DNA of 64,000 bases from positions 2,480,001 through 2,544,000 of the forward strand of contig NZ_JHZX01000001.1 in the NCBI RefSeq assembly GCF_000688335.1. Reading direction: 5' to 3'. The DNA is from Sediminibacter sp. Hel_I_10 (lineage in GTDB: Bacteria > Bacteroidota > Bacteroidia > Flavobacteriales > Flavobacteriaceae). The notes under the pieces were generated by a model that was not told the DNA's origin, did no database searches, and worked only from the letters and a program-made list of their open reading frames with translations. Made by a program: the position numbers and the translations under genes. The stretch's first letter is position 1; each line of letters starts with the position of its first letter. Below, piece by piece: positions 25,652-34,399 of the stretch.

Positions 25652-26845
25652 ATGAAAGTTTTAGCAATTGATGATCAGCAACTCGTATTGTTACCCTTAC
25701 AAAAGCGTTTAATCGAAATAGGCTACGATGTAGAAATTGAAACAAATGCGAATCGCGCACTAGAGACGTATAAGTCTTTTAATCCAGATTTAGTGATTGT
25801 AGATATCAATATGCCTGGTCTTTCTGGTTTAGAGATTGTAAAACACATAAGATCTGTAGAGCATTCTGAAACCTCCATAATGGTCTTGTCAGGAAATACG
25901 CAAGATGCTATTATCACCGAGGCATTCGAAATGCGAATTGACGACTATATGAAAAAACCTCTAAGTCTTAATGAGATTTGTGCTCGTGTAAAACGTTTAA
26001 TCGGTTTGCCAGAGTTGTCAAATGCAGCATCAAGTTCTAGTAATGTAATGATTCAGCAACGTTGCGTTGGGGTAGTGATTCCTTGTTATAACGAAGAAGA
26101 ACGTTTGCTAAGTGAAGAATTTATCACCTATATCGATAAGCACTCTGGGTATCATTTGTGTTTTGTTAATGATGGGAGTAAAGATAAAACCTTAGAGGTG
26201 TTACATGAGCTTCAAAAAGGAAGGGAAGACTTTATTACAGTGTATGATTGTGAAAAAAATGGCGGTAAAGCAGAGGCTGTACGTTTGGGGATGTTGCACA
26301 TGACGGAAAAAGAAGATTTAGATTACATCGGTTTCTTGGATGCCGATTTGTCTACAGACCTTGCCGATTTTGATGATTTGGTAAAGACTATAGAGAATTC
26401 GGAATTTAAAATTGTGAGCGGATCTCGTATCGCAAGAATGGGTGCAGATATCACAAAAGAGTCGGCGAGAAAAATTATTAGTATGACCATTAATTTCATC
26501 ATTAGAAAGATCTTATCTATGGATTTTAAAGACACACAATGTGGTGCCAAGATTTTTCACAAAGATGTGATAGACGTCGCTTTTAGCAAAAAATTTGTAA
26601 CCCAATGGATCTTTGATGTTGAGATTTTTAAGAGAATGACCCAGCATTTCGGATTGAAATCTGCAAAAGCCATGCTTTGTGAGCAACCTTTAAAGCGATG
26701 GATTCATGCTGATGGTTCTAAGTTGTCGATGAAAGACTCCGTAAAAATTGTAGGCCAATTAGCTCAAATTGCTTGGGTATACAGGGGTAAGAAAAAACCA
26801 GGTGTAAACAATATGGAGGTATCTTCAAAAATCACTATTGCTTAA
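25652..26845 (+). CDS. Response-regulator receiver fused to GT2 glycosyltransferase
   Basis: A 397-residue fusion. Residues 1-120 are a complete receiver domain: DD at 7-8, phosphoacceptor Asp51 in VDINMPGLSG, Ser80 in VLSGN and Lys102 in MKKPLS. Residues 130-370 are a family 2 glycosyltransferase of the dolichyl-phosphate-sugar type, with VVIPCYNEEERL, NDGSKDKT, NGGKAEAVRLG, the metal-binding DADLS and a late QCGAKIF segment. No membrane helix is seen, unlike many such enzymes. The fusion suggests sugar transfer controlled directly by phosphorylation. It has its own regulated promoter and heads a small operon with the GT2-like gene and manA. Confidence 0.9.
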   Translation: MKVLAIDDQQLVLLPLQKRLIEIGYDVEIETNANRALETYKSFNPDLVIVDINMPGLSGLEIVKHIRSVEHSETSIMVLSGNTQDAIITEAFEMRIDDYMKKPLSLNEICARVKRLIGLPELSNAASSSSNVMIQQRCVGVVIPCYNEEERLLSEEFITYIDKHSGYHLCFVNDGSKDKTLEVLHELQKGREDFITVYDCEKNGGKAEAVRLGMLHMTEKEDLDYIGFLDADLSTDLADFDDLVKTIENSEFKIVSGSRIARMGADITKESARKIISMTINFIIRKILSMDFKDTQCGAKIFHKDVIDVAFSKKFVTQWIFDVEIFKRMTQHFGLKSAKAMLCEQPLKRWIHADGSKLSMKDSVKIVGQLAQIAWVYRGKKKPGVNNMEVSSKITIA

Positions 26846-26864
26846 TTAGTCTAAGGCAAACCCT

Positions 26865-27359
26865 ATGAAAACCGCACTCGTCATTATATTTTATGACCTT
26901 GAAGATCATATTAACAAACCACTGTTTCTAGAGATTGCCAAAGAACTCCGCAACACAGAGCTTTGCTTAGTTAACAATAACAGTACAGATCATACGTATT
27001 ACCTGCTTAAAGACATTAAAGAAGATTGCAAAAATGTATCGGTAATCAATATCAAACGAAAGAAATCTGAGGCCAATGCCGTAAAAGCAGGTGCCAGATT
27101 TATGATCAACGAATTTGATATTAACAGCATAGGCTATATTAATGCCAACGCTATTGGTGGAAATTTTCTTACGCTAGATGTATTGTTGAGAGCGTTAAGA
27201 GACCATCAAGATCTGCTTAAAGAAGATCAAACCTATATTCTGAAACCTTACGAGAAAAAACACGCACTGATGCACAAACTATACGCCATTACAGATCGCA
27301 TTAATGAACTTGATCCGGAGATGGCAATAGGGGGACTAGTATATAACGATAACCTATAA
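26865..27359 (+). CDS. Short degenerate GT2-like protein
   Basis: A 164-residue protein that aligns with the GT2 half of the preceding gene: LVNNNSTDHTYYLL corresponds to FVNDGSKDKTLEVL, KSEANAVKAG to GGKAEAVRLG, and GYINANAIG to GFLDADLST. The metal-binding DxD is replaced by NAN and the C-terminal acceptor part is missing, so it is unlikely to be an active transferase. It may bind a nucleotide sugar or regulate its neighbour. It starts 19 bp after the fusion gene and ends 2 bp before manA. Confidence 0.7.
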   Translation: MKTALVIIFYDLEDHINKPLFLEIAKELRNTELCLVNNNSTDHTYYLLKDIKEDCKNVSVINIKRKKSEANAVKAGARFMINEFDINSIGYINANAIGGNFLTLDVLLRALRDHQDLLKEDQTYILKPYEKKHALMHKLYAITDRINELDPEMAIGGLVYNDNL

Positions 27360-27361
27360 CA

Positions 27362-28366
27362 ATGAACACGATGAGACCATATCCTATAAAATTTGATCCC
27401 ATTTTAAAAGAAAAGATTTGGGGCGGACAAAAACTGAATGCCATTTTAGGAAAACAAACCAACTCTAATGCCGTAGGTGAGAGCTGGGAAATTTCTGATG
27501 TAGGCGGTAATGTTTCCGTAGTGAGCAACGGCGATTATAAAGGGGCTTCGCTAAAAGCGCTAATTGCAAATTACAAAGCCGATTTTGTAGGCAAGAACAA
27601 CTTCAAAACGTTTGGATATAACTTTCCGCTTTTGATCAAGTTTTTAGATGCACAATCAGACTTGTCTGTACAGGTGCATCCAGACGATGCCATGGCAGAA
27701 AAGTATCACAATTCCTTCGGAAAAACGGAAATGTGGTACATTATGGATAGTGATGAAAGTGCTAGCATTGTGATAGGTCTCAAAGATGAGAATGCCAATC
27801 CTGACATCCTAAACCACATCAATGAGGATAATGTAGCGTCTGTTTTTAATAGAGAGCAAGTTAAAAAAGGAGATAGTTATTTTATTCCCGCAGGAAAAAT
27901 ACATGCCATAGGCGCAGGCGTATTGGCGGCAGAAATTCAACAAACCTCAGACATTACTTACCGCGTATACGATTGGGATAGAACTGATGATGCCGGACAA
28001 AAACGTGAACTGCACACCCAACTTGCAGAAAAAGCTACCAAATCATTCCCTTCCAACGGAAAGGCCGCTTACAATTTGGAGCAAGTCAGTTATGCTAATC
28101 TTGTATCTTGTGACTATTTTACGACCAACATTTTAGAGGTCAAAAAGCAGATGCGAAAGGATTATACAAACTTAGATTCCTTTGTTATTTTTATGTGTGT
28201 AGAGGGAACTGCAGATATTACGGTTGGCAGTTATAAAGAACATTTAAAGACTGGAGAGACCATTTTGGTGCCAGCAGTAACAACAGCTGTGATGGTTGAA
28301 TCATCCTCAGCAAAATTATTGGAAGTTTATATAGACCCCAAGTCCAAACCCACGCATTTAAATTGA
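27362..28366 (+). CDS. manA: Mannose-6-phosphate isomerase, class I (short form)
   Basis: A 334-residue type I phosphomannose isomerase that interconverts fructose-6-phosphate and mannose-6-phosphate with zinc. It starts with PIKFDPILKEKIWGGQKL. The zinc-binding segment SVQVHPDD, GKTEMWYIMD, FIPAGKIHAIGAG and the C-terminal cupin part are present; the length fits the compact Bacillus-like form rather than the longer enterobacterial one. The ATG at 27371 is an alternative start. Its place in the polysaccharide operon suggests that it feeds mannose or a mannose-derived sugar into the polymer. Confidence 0.9.
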   Translation: MNTMRPYPIKFDPILKEKIWGGQKLNAILGKQTNSNAVGESWEISDVGGNVSVVSNGDYKGASLKALIANYKADFVGKNNFKTFGYNFPLLIKFLDAQSDLSVQVHPDDAMAEKYHNSFGKTEMWYIMDSDESASIVIGLKDENANPDILNHINEDNVASVFNREQVKKGDSYFIPAGKIHAIGAGVLAAEIQQTSDITYRVYDWDRTDDAGQKRELHTQLAEKATKSFPSNGKAAYNLEQVSYANLVSCDYFTTNILEVKKQMRKDYTNLDSFVIFMCVEGTADITVGSYKEHLKTGETILVPAVTTAVMVESSSAKLLEVYIDPKSKPTHLN

Positions 28367-28410
28367 GATTTTAAATTTGATTTTTGAGGTTTACAACCTT
28401 TTACAATACC

Positions 28411-28418
28411 TATATTTG
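28411..28418 (+). promoter_or_regulatory. Putative -7 box TATATTTG upstream of the PhnA gene
   Basis: Matches the Bacteroidota -7 consensus TANNTTTG, 27 bp before the ATG at 28446. The -33 element is weak (TTTA at 28390-28393, 17-bp gap). Confidence 0.5.
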
Positions 28419-28445
28419 CGCTCAATAGATTAAAAACAATAGGAT

Positions 28446-29024
28446 ATGAGCGTTCTTCAAACCCTTCAAGATAGAAGTAATAACACCTGTGAGCTTTGTG
28501 CTTCAGGAGTTGAGTTGTCACAATACACCATCCCACCATCTTTAAATGAAAACGTGGCCAATGACGTGCTGGTCTGTAAAACATGTAAAGACCAAATTGA
28601 AGGTACTGAGGACATGGATTCTAACCATTGGCGTTGTCTTAACGATAGCATGTGGAGTGAGCACATTGCTGTACAAATTATGGCATGGCGCATGTTACAA
28701 CGATTAAGAGGAGAGGGATGGCCAAAAGATTTAGTAGACATGATGTATCTTGATGATGAAGCATTGGCATTGGCAAGAGCTACAGGAGAACACGAAGATG
28801 TTGCCGATAAAATCATTCATCGTGATTCTAACGGAGTTATCTTAGAACATGGAGATAATGTTGTGCTTATTAAAGATTTAAAAGTCAAAGGATCTAGTAT
28901 GGTGGCCAAACAAGGTACGGCGGTAAGAAACATTAGATTAGATCATGAAAATGCCGAATATATTGAAGGCAAAGTAGATGGTCAGCAAATCGTTATCATT
29001 ACGCAATACGTCAAAAAGGGTTAA
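28446..29024 (+). CDS. PhnA-domain zinc-ribbon protein
   Basis: A 192-residue protein with an N-terminal zinc ribbon (CELCASG and VCKTCKDQ, two Cys pairs) and a C-terminal PhnA domain (VILEHGDNVVLIKDLKVKGS, then TAVRNIRL and IVIITQYVKK). Despite the name, the family is not part of phosphonate lyase, and its role is poorly known. The gene is monocistronic with its own promoter; its stop overlaps that of a small minus-strand gene. Confidence 0.85.
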   Translation: MSVLQTLQDRSNNTCELCASGVELSQYTIPPSLNENVANDVLVCKTCKDQIEGTEDMDSNHWRCLNDSMWSEHIAVQIMAWRMLQRLRGEGWPKDLVDMMYLDDEALALARATGEHEDVADKIIHRDSNGVILEHGDNVVLIKDLKVKGSSMVAKQGTAVRNIRLDHENAEYIEGKVDGQQIVIITQYVKKG

Positions 29025-29164
29025 TCTTTATCCTTGTCTTTCTTAAATATCCCTAAACTTAGCGGGATCATAAATACTAAGAATAGAAACTTTCCTGTGA
29101 TCAATCCATAGATGGTAATTCCTGCTAAAAGGAGATACAATAGGATTTGGTACTGTCGCTTCAT
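29021..29164 (-). CDS. Small two-helix membrane protein (47 residues)
   Basis: Read on the minus strand from an ATG at 29164 to a TAA at 29021-29023. It encodes 47 residues beginning MKRQYQILLYLLLAGITI, with two hydrophobic stretches (about 7-23 and 25-40) and a charged tail KKDKDKD. The stops of this gene and the PhnA gene overlap by 4 bp. It is not a shadow of a longer gene, since nothing else occupies this stretch. The positive N-terminus and charged C-terminus look like a genuine small membrane protein. Function unknown. Confidence 0.6.
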   Translation of the reverse strand: MKRQYQILLYLLLAGITIYGLITGKFLFLVFMIPLSLGIFKKDKDKD

Positions 29165-29427
29165 TGCGTAAAATTAAGAAATCGTTTATACAACATCAAC
29201 ATTACGTTTCTTCGGAAATATTAAGCGTTGAACAGACGATCAATCTCCAGTATAAAATACTAAAAGACTGTTGTTTATCGGTTAAATCTGCTTGTTTTTA
29301 TCTGAAATCTGACAAAACCACATCTGGTCGAAAAAATGTAATTTGCATGAAATTATTTAAGATATTTGTACTGTTAGTACTTTGATAGCAAGTCTATTGA
29401 AGGACGTTCACCCCTAAATCATTACTT

Positions 29428-29709
29428 ATGTATCTCGAAATTAAAAATGCGAACAACTTTTTCAAGGTAAAAGGTACGCTCAACAAGAAAAATGTACATC
29501 TTTTTGAAAATGAATTCAAGTCTGTACTTGAAATGTTTAATGCCATTACAGTGAGTTTAGAAGACTTGGTCAATATTGATCGTCATGGCATAAAAGCGAT
29601 TTCAAGACTTCAAAATGAAGCCTTATCAAAAAACAAGCGTTTGTCTATTATTGGAGCAGGTAACTCTAATCTTTACAGTCATTTTAAAGCTGCAGAAACT
29701 GCGGCTTAA
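29428..29709 (+). CDS. STAS-domain protein, second copy
   Basis: A 93-residue paralogue of the STAS protein at 16773, similar over the whole length (strands NNFFKVKGTLN, ITVSLEDLVNIDRHGIKAI, RLSIIGAGNS). The position of the phosphorylatable Ser52 is Arg52 here (IDRHG), so it should not be controlled by phosphorylation. It stands alone between the PhnA/small-membrane pair and the DUF4440 gene. The 263 bp upstream hold no supported gene; a TTG-started frame at 29164 was rejected. Confidence 0.72.
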   Translation: MYLEIKNANNFFKVKGTLNKKNVHLFENEFKSVLEMFNAITVSLEDLVNIDRHGIKAISRLQNEALSKNKRLSIIGAGNSNLYSHFKAAETAA

Positions 29710-29803
29710 ATAAAGGCTTGGTTTTAACTGTTGGCTTTGTTATTAGTTGCTGAAAAGCATTAGTGATATTTGCATGGCGTGATATAACAAGAAATGCTCA
29801 AAG

Positions 29804-30277
29804 CTAGCAAGATAGGTCTGCTATAATTTTCCATTGCCCATTAATTTTTTTGAAGATAATCATGAACACGCCATTGGCATCGCCAGCGGTTCTGTTGAGA
29901 TGATATTCTCCCATAACCCAATAGGCGTTATTCTCAATAGCAGAGATGTCATTGATTACAAATTTTAAGGTTCCGCTTTCTGCCGTTGTTGGGTAGCCTT
30001 TTTTATAATTGGCCAACGTATTGTCCCATCCATAGGTCAAGCCGCTGCTGCCGTAGAACTTTAGAGAATCATTTTTCCAATAACCTTCCATAAAGCCTTC
30101 TAGATCATGGCGATTCCAAGCAATTTCTTGAGCTTTCATCACCTCGAGAATTTTAGCTCTTACGTCTTTCATCTCTTGAACATTTTGTTCTTCAACAGTC
30201 AATGGTTTTGCTTGACTCTGTGCTAAACTTTGAAAAGACAGGGTTAAACAGACTAAAATAAGTATGGTGTATCTCAT
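29804..30277 (-). CDS. Exported DUF4440/SnoaL-like (NTF2 fold) protein
   Basis: A 157-residue protein with a signal peptide (MRYTILILVCLTLSFQSLAQ) and an NTF2-like domain from about residue 35. It shows the family opening VMKAQEIAWNRHDLEGFMEGY, then LKFYGSSGLTYGWDNTL and the closing strands VFMIIFKKINGQWKIIAD. The ATG at 30277 starts the signal peptide; a start at 30334 would add an unlikely extra hydrophobic leader. The family includes small-ligand binders and enzymes; role not known here. Confidence 0.8.
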   Translation of the reverse strand: MRYTILILVCLTLSFQSLAQSQAKPLTVEEQNVQEMKDVRAKILEVMKAQEIAWNRHDLEGFMEGYWKNDSLKFYGSSGLTYGWDNTLANYKKGYPTTAESGTLKFVINDISAIENNAYWVMGEYHLNRTAGDANGVFMIIFKKINGQWKIIADLSC

Positions 30278-30403
30278 GACCTTCGTTTTAATTAAAAGTA
30301 TAAAAACGAAGGTAAGAAACTTGAGTATCACCAAATAACGTTGAGGTTTAATTTCTAAAAATTAGAACGTAGCCTTTCATTCAAGAATAGTGAGATGCTC
30401 TTC

Positions 30404-31504
30404 TTATAGTGCATTCTTTTGGTGTTTAAAAAAAGCATCGGCTTGAAGTTGCATTAATTCGCGAGCTTTTTTTCTTTTGTATTGGTAGAGTTCATCTTCT
30501 TCGGCAATATCAGAATAGATACGATTATTGAGTTGTTGATCGGTTTTAAGAAGCACATGGCGCTCGTTGACTTTTTGCTCAACCCAGGTTTTAATGGCAG
30601 TTTCGGCATCTTCAAGCTTGTAATCATAGGCTCCTTTTGGAGACATTAACTTCGCGAAAATAGGAGAGGTCTCAATGGCAAGAAACAGTAAGAAGATAAA
30701 AAAAGAAGGCAACCACGGCAATGTGCCCAGAGCATCGATTCGGGCCATGAGTCCGTCAAAGCCATCAATGATAGGTTGGGTCCCACTTACTTGTGCGTCA
30801 TAGTTGGTTTGCAACTCGGCTATCTGCGTTTCAATACCGCCAATTTTTTCTTTGTTCTCAGCTTTAAGTTGTTGAAAATCTGCTAAAGCCGCATCGTGTT
30901 TCTCTCGCTTTTCTTTATACACAGGGCCTTTGCCCAAACGTTCTGTGCCAGAGGTGCCTTCTGCCTCAGAAATATAGATTTGATACAGGGCATTCACTTC
31001 AGCTTCTTTAGTAGTAATTTGTGCTTGTAATGTTTCGATATCTTGTTCTAAGGCGTTAATATTGGGAGTAAACTGAGCTGCAATTTGAGTTTGATTGCTA
31101 AGGGTCATTTCGTTCTTTTGTTCAAGAAGAACTTGGTTGATTTCCTTCTCAAACAGTTTAAGTTCTAAAGGTTTTGAAATGACTATGGCAATAATTATAG
31201 CTAGAATCAAGCGAGGTGAGGCCTGAATGATTTCGTCGATGCTATGGTTTCGTTTTTTGATGGTCGAGACAATAAATCGATCCAGATTAAAAATTAAAAG
31301 CCCCCAAATGAGTCCAAAGCCTATGGCTATAAATACATTGTCAAAGACCGTAAAGAGCGCATAGCTACAAGCGATAAAAGCCATGACTGCCGTAAAAAAA
31401 ACGGTAGCGCCAATGCCTGCAAATTTATTTTGCTCGCCGTTGGAGCAACTGTCTAAAATATGGATATCTGCCCCAGAGCAGATGATAAAAAACCGTTTAA
31501 GCAT
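30404..31504 (-). CDS. DUF4407 membrane protein
   Basis: A 366-residue protein with four membrane helices. Two lie near residues 30-70, a third near 93-112 (LILAIIIAIVIS), then there is a long coiled coil (about 125-240, Gln/Glu/Lys rich) and a fourth near 258-280. This is the DUF4407 layout found in many Bacteroidota and Actinobacteria; function unknown. The start is the first ATG, before IICSGADIHILDSCS, a segment typical of the family. It is a single gene between the DUF4440 and BlaR1-like genes. Confidence 0.82.
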   Translation of the reverse strand: MLKRFFIICSGADIHILDSCSNGEQNKFAGIGATVFFTAVMAFIACSYALFTVFDNVFIAIGFGLIWGLLIFNLDRFIVSTIKKRNHSIDEIIQASPRLILAIIIAIVISKPLELKLFEKEINQVLLEQKNEMTLSNQTQIAAQFTPNINALEQDIETLQAQITTKEAEVNALYQIYISEAEGTSGTERLGKGPVYKEKREKHDAALADFQQLKAENKEKIGGIETQIAELQTNYDAQVSGTQPIIDGFDGLMARIDALGTLPWLPSFFIFLLFLAIETSPIFAKLMSPKGAYDYKLEDAETAIKTWVEQKVNERHVLLKTDQQLNNRIYSDIAEEDELYQYKRKKARELMQLQADAFFKHQKNAL

Positions 31505-31598
31505 GATGATTTGATTTTTTGATGCGCCGTAAGACGCGTTTGATTGATGACTAGAGGATTAGAACGCTAAATAGGGGCTTTTGTTACAATATTTAACA

Positions 31599-31634
31599 TA
31601 AAAAAACCTTTCAGTAATTTGAGCTGAAAGGTTT
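31599..31634 (-). terminator. Terminator downstream of the M56/BlaR1-like gene
   Basis: Perfect 11-bp stem AAACCTTTCAG (31604-31614) and CTGAAAGGTTT (31624-31634). On the minus strand it is followed by a run of T (complement of 31601-31606). It closes the BlaI-BlaR1-like operon. Confidence 0.85.
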
Positions 31635-31695
31635 AATACAGGAGTGCCAATTTTAATTATTGAATAATTAGTATTAGCATTTGAACTATGCCAAA

Positions 31696-34032
31696 TTATT
31701 TTTTCGGCAATTTTATAATAACAGAATTGCTTTTTGAAGAAGTCTCCACATCAGCATCGCGATGCTGCTTTACGTATTTTAGTGCATCTTTAAACGAGAT
31801 GTTTTGATCTCCTAAATAGAATTTAGCCCCATGACGATTCATGACTTTAAAATGGTTGATGATGTTATCTGCCGTAGGCTTAGGGAGCTCGTCTGATAAT
31901 TCATTTTTACTTGGGTTTGTTAATCGCGTTATAAAAACACGTGGGACATCTCCTTCAGGTGTTTTTGTAAAGATATTGAGGTCTTCATTCGATTTTAATA
32001 GGCTTATGGCTTTATCCGATGAGACGGATTTACCTTCATAAAAGAATTTTGCATTTTTTTTCGCCATATTGACGATATGGTCTAATGGCCTAATTGGTTT
32101 GGGCGGCATTAAAGGCTGAGGAGGGAAAGGAATATCAACTATCGTTTTTTCCATTTCGGGCCTATGATCTTTAAATTCAGCGACAATTGTTCCGTTTTGA
32201 TACACTTTAGTGATGTAGTGATCAGGTACAACATCGGAAGCATTTACCTGAGTTTTGCTTACAGCAACCCCATTCAAATTGACTTTATAACCTTTACGGT
32301 TGTAATATGAGGTATTATCGATAATGGTTACAAAATAATGTGGGATGCCTTTTATTTTTATAAACCCAGTTTTAAAGTCCCCTTTTTGATAGGTCGGCGC
32401 TACTTCCGCAATACTGGTGGTGTTATTATTAATAACGTTGGAAAAACCATTTGGTCCTCCTTTTTCTTTTTTAGGAGTACTTGGTGGCGGTGGTGGGGGT
32501 GGAATAATAGTTCCTTTTTCATCGGTGATATAGCCATTGCTATTGTAGTAGGTTTTCTTTCCATTGTAAATGATGAAATAATGCGTTTCTCCGTTTTCTA
32601 GTAGTTCGTATCCAGATTCAACACCATCTGGTGTTTCTTCTATAATTTCATTTAGAGTCTTCTTTTTACCTTGGTTGTATTGTGGGATGCTAGATGGCGG
32701 TGGCGGTGGCGATGGAAAATTGGGTAAAGGTTCTGCATTTGCCTTTTGCTGATCAGACATAAGGTCATAAAGCATTTTTATGCGCTTCATATCTTTTAAT
32801 TTAATGATGCGCTTATCATCGGGTTGATTATTATAATGCTTAGCTAGTTTGTTGTATTCTGCAACTTGCTCTGCTGTGGCTTTTTCTTGTACAATATTGA
32901 GAACTTGATTGGATTTTAAGTAATAATCCGTTTGACGGAACTCAGCATTTAGACGTTCTAAAAATTCTGCAGAACAACTTGCAATGCGTACTGAAGGAAC
33001 AACCGAATCAAAATCTAAATCATCCCAGTCTTTAGTCACCGCGTTTAAGTCATGCGTAAAATTCTCAATGTGAGAGGTTTTTCCGTTAATGGTAACAGCA
33101 TTGATTTGCGCCATAATGACGATTTGCTTAGAAATCTCCGTTGACGCACTATCGTCTGCTTTAAACTCTTCTTTTTTCTCGCTAAAACCATATAAAAGCA
33201 TGGCGCATAGTGGCAAAAGCCAGAGGCTTCTGTACCAGAATTTTTGTGTGGAGGTTTTTGTGTTCATAACTGTAAATCGTTTTTTGATTGATGAATAATT
33301 AATGGCATTTGCCAATTCTTGATGTGATGCCTTTGATGAGAAGGCCAATAAAATAGTTTGATATTCCGAAGGAGGTATGCCCTGACTTAAAACCGAACGA
33401 TCTGCCAAAAACTCGTGATTGAGTTTGATGTCACGTTTCAGTAGATAGATAAGCGGATGAAACCAAAGTACTATATGCAGTACTTCTAAAATAAGCACAT
33501 CGATGCTGTGCTTTTGCTTGGCATGTGCCTGTTCGTGCCAGAAGACTTCTTTAGGGATCTTGTGAGCCTGATATTTGGTCTTGTTGAGAAAAATGTAATT
33601 AAAAAAAGTATGCGGACTCTTTAATTTATGCACCAACACATGTATAAAGCCATCTGTTTTATGATGGGGATTGCTTTTTGCCCGAGAGGTAATCGTGTAG
33701 AGATTAAACACAAATTTTAAAAGGAACACGAGAGCACCAAGCCCGTAAATAGTCCATAACACAAATGGTGTATAATCTATAGGTGTTTCTTCTGGAATCT
33801 CGGCAACACTATCGAATATGAGCTCTGGAGTAAGAGGCATATACCCTGTAGTTACTGGTGCAACATAGGTTACAAAGGTGATGGAAGGGATGATGAAAGC
33901 TATGGCAATGGACGCTAGTAAATAAAAACGTTTAAACGTATGTGCACTGGTCTTCTCTAGCGCAGCTTTATAGAAGAGCATCAATAGGGCCAAACAAGCT
34001 GATGATTTTAGGATATAGATGAGCATGATCAT
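31696..34032 (-). CDS. M56-family (BlaR1/MecR1-like) membrane metallopeptidase
   Basis: A 778-residue protein. The N-terminal third has four membrane helices (about residues 4-20, 35-55, 90-110, 275-292) and the zinc-protease motif HEQAH (WHEQAHAKQKHSIDVL), plus NHEFLADRSVL, the M56 signature. The C-terminal 480 residues are extracytoplasmic, with Pro-rich linkers (runs such as PPPPPPPST) and two repeats of a HYFxxxxxxxxYYNxxGY unit rather than a penicillin-binding domain. It should sense a signal outside and cut the BlaI-like repressor encoded just upstream, with which it overlaps by 4 bp. The signal is probably not a beta-lactam; that is inference from the missing sensor domain. Confidence 0.87.
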   Translation of the reverse strand: MIMLIYILKSSACLALLMLFYKAALEKTSAHTFKRFYLLASIAIAFIIPSITFVTYVAPVTTGYMPLTPELIFDSVAEIPEETPIDYTPFVLWTIYGLGALVFLLKFVFNLYTITSRAKSNPHHKTDGFIHVLVHKLKSPHTFFNYIFLNKTKYQAHKIPKEVFWHEQAHAKQKHSIDVLILEVLHIVLWFHPLIYLLKRDIKLNHEFLADRSVLSQGIPPSEYQTILLAFSSKASHQELANAINYSSIKKRFTVMNTKTSTQKFWYRSLWLLPLCAMLLYGFSEKKEEFKADDSASTEISKQIVIMAQINAVTINGKTSHIENFTHDLNAVTKDWDDLDFDSVVPSVRIASCSAEFLERLNAEFRQTDYYLKSNQVLNIVQEKATAEQVAEYNKLAKHYNNQPDDKRIIKLKDMKRIKMLYDLMSDQQKANAEPLPNFPSPPPPPSSIPQYNQGKKKTLNEIIEETPDGVESGYELLENGETHYFIIYNGKKTYYNSNGYITDEKGTIIPPPPPPPSTPKKEKGGPNGFSNVINNNTTSIAEVAPTYQKGDFKTGFIKIKGIPHYFVTIIDNTSYYNRKGYKVNLNGVAVSKTQVNASDVVPDHYITKVYQNGTIVAEFKDHRPEMEKTIVDIPFPPQPLMPPKPIRPLDHIVNMAKKNAKFFYEGKSVSSDKAISLLKSNEDLNIFTKTPEGDVPRVFITRLTNPSKNELSDELPKPTADNIINHFKVMNRHGAKFYLGDQNISFKDALKYVKQHRDADVETSSKSNSVIIKLPKK

Positions 34033-34394
34033 TTCTTTTTAATTTCGGTATCGATCAGGGTTTTTAAATCTTCAAGTTCTTCCTTGCTTAGGTCTGTTTC
34101 CGTAGTAAAAAAGGAGGCAAATTGAGAAGCACTATCGTTAAAGAAGTTTTTAATGAGCCCATTTACGTGTTTTGAGAAGTAATCTTTCTTTCTAACTAAG
34201 GGATAATATTCCCGAGACTTTCCGAAGAGTTTATAATCAACAAAACCTTTGTCAATCATGCGCTTTAGTAAGGTGGCAACTGTGGTAGTAGCGGGTTTAG
34301 GATCTGGATAAGCTTCAAGAAGATCTTTCATAAAAGCCTTATCACGTTTCCATAGATATTGCATCAATTGTTCTTCGGTTTTTGATAATTGCAT
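34029..34394 (-). CDS. BlaI/MecI/CopY-family transcriptional repressor
   Basis: A 121-residue winged-helix repressor of the Penicillinase_R family: opening MQLSKTEEQLMQYLWKRDKA, recognition region KPATTTVATLLKRMIDKGFVDYK, then the dimerisation helices. It is cotranscribed with the M56 peptidase, which is expected to inactivate it by cleavage. Two TACA-based operator-like dyads lie just upstream of its start, so autorepression is likely. Confidence 0.92.
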   Translation of the reverse strand: MQLSKTEEQLMQYLWKRDKAFMKDLLEAYPDPKPATTTVATLLKRMIDKGFVDYKLFGKSREYYPLVRKKDYFSKHVNGLIKNFFNDSASQFASFFTTETDLSKEELEDLKTLIDTEIKKK

Positions 34395-34399
34395 TGCTC

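Noticed and set aside
29164-29385. TTG-started 73-residue frame upstream of the second STAS gene
   Set aside because: No ATG, no family resemblance and poor codon pattern; treated as an intergenic leader.
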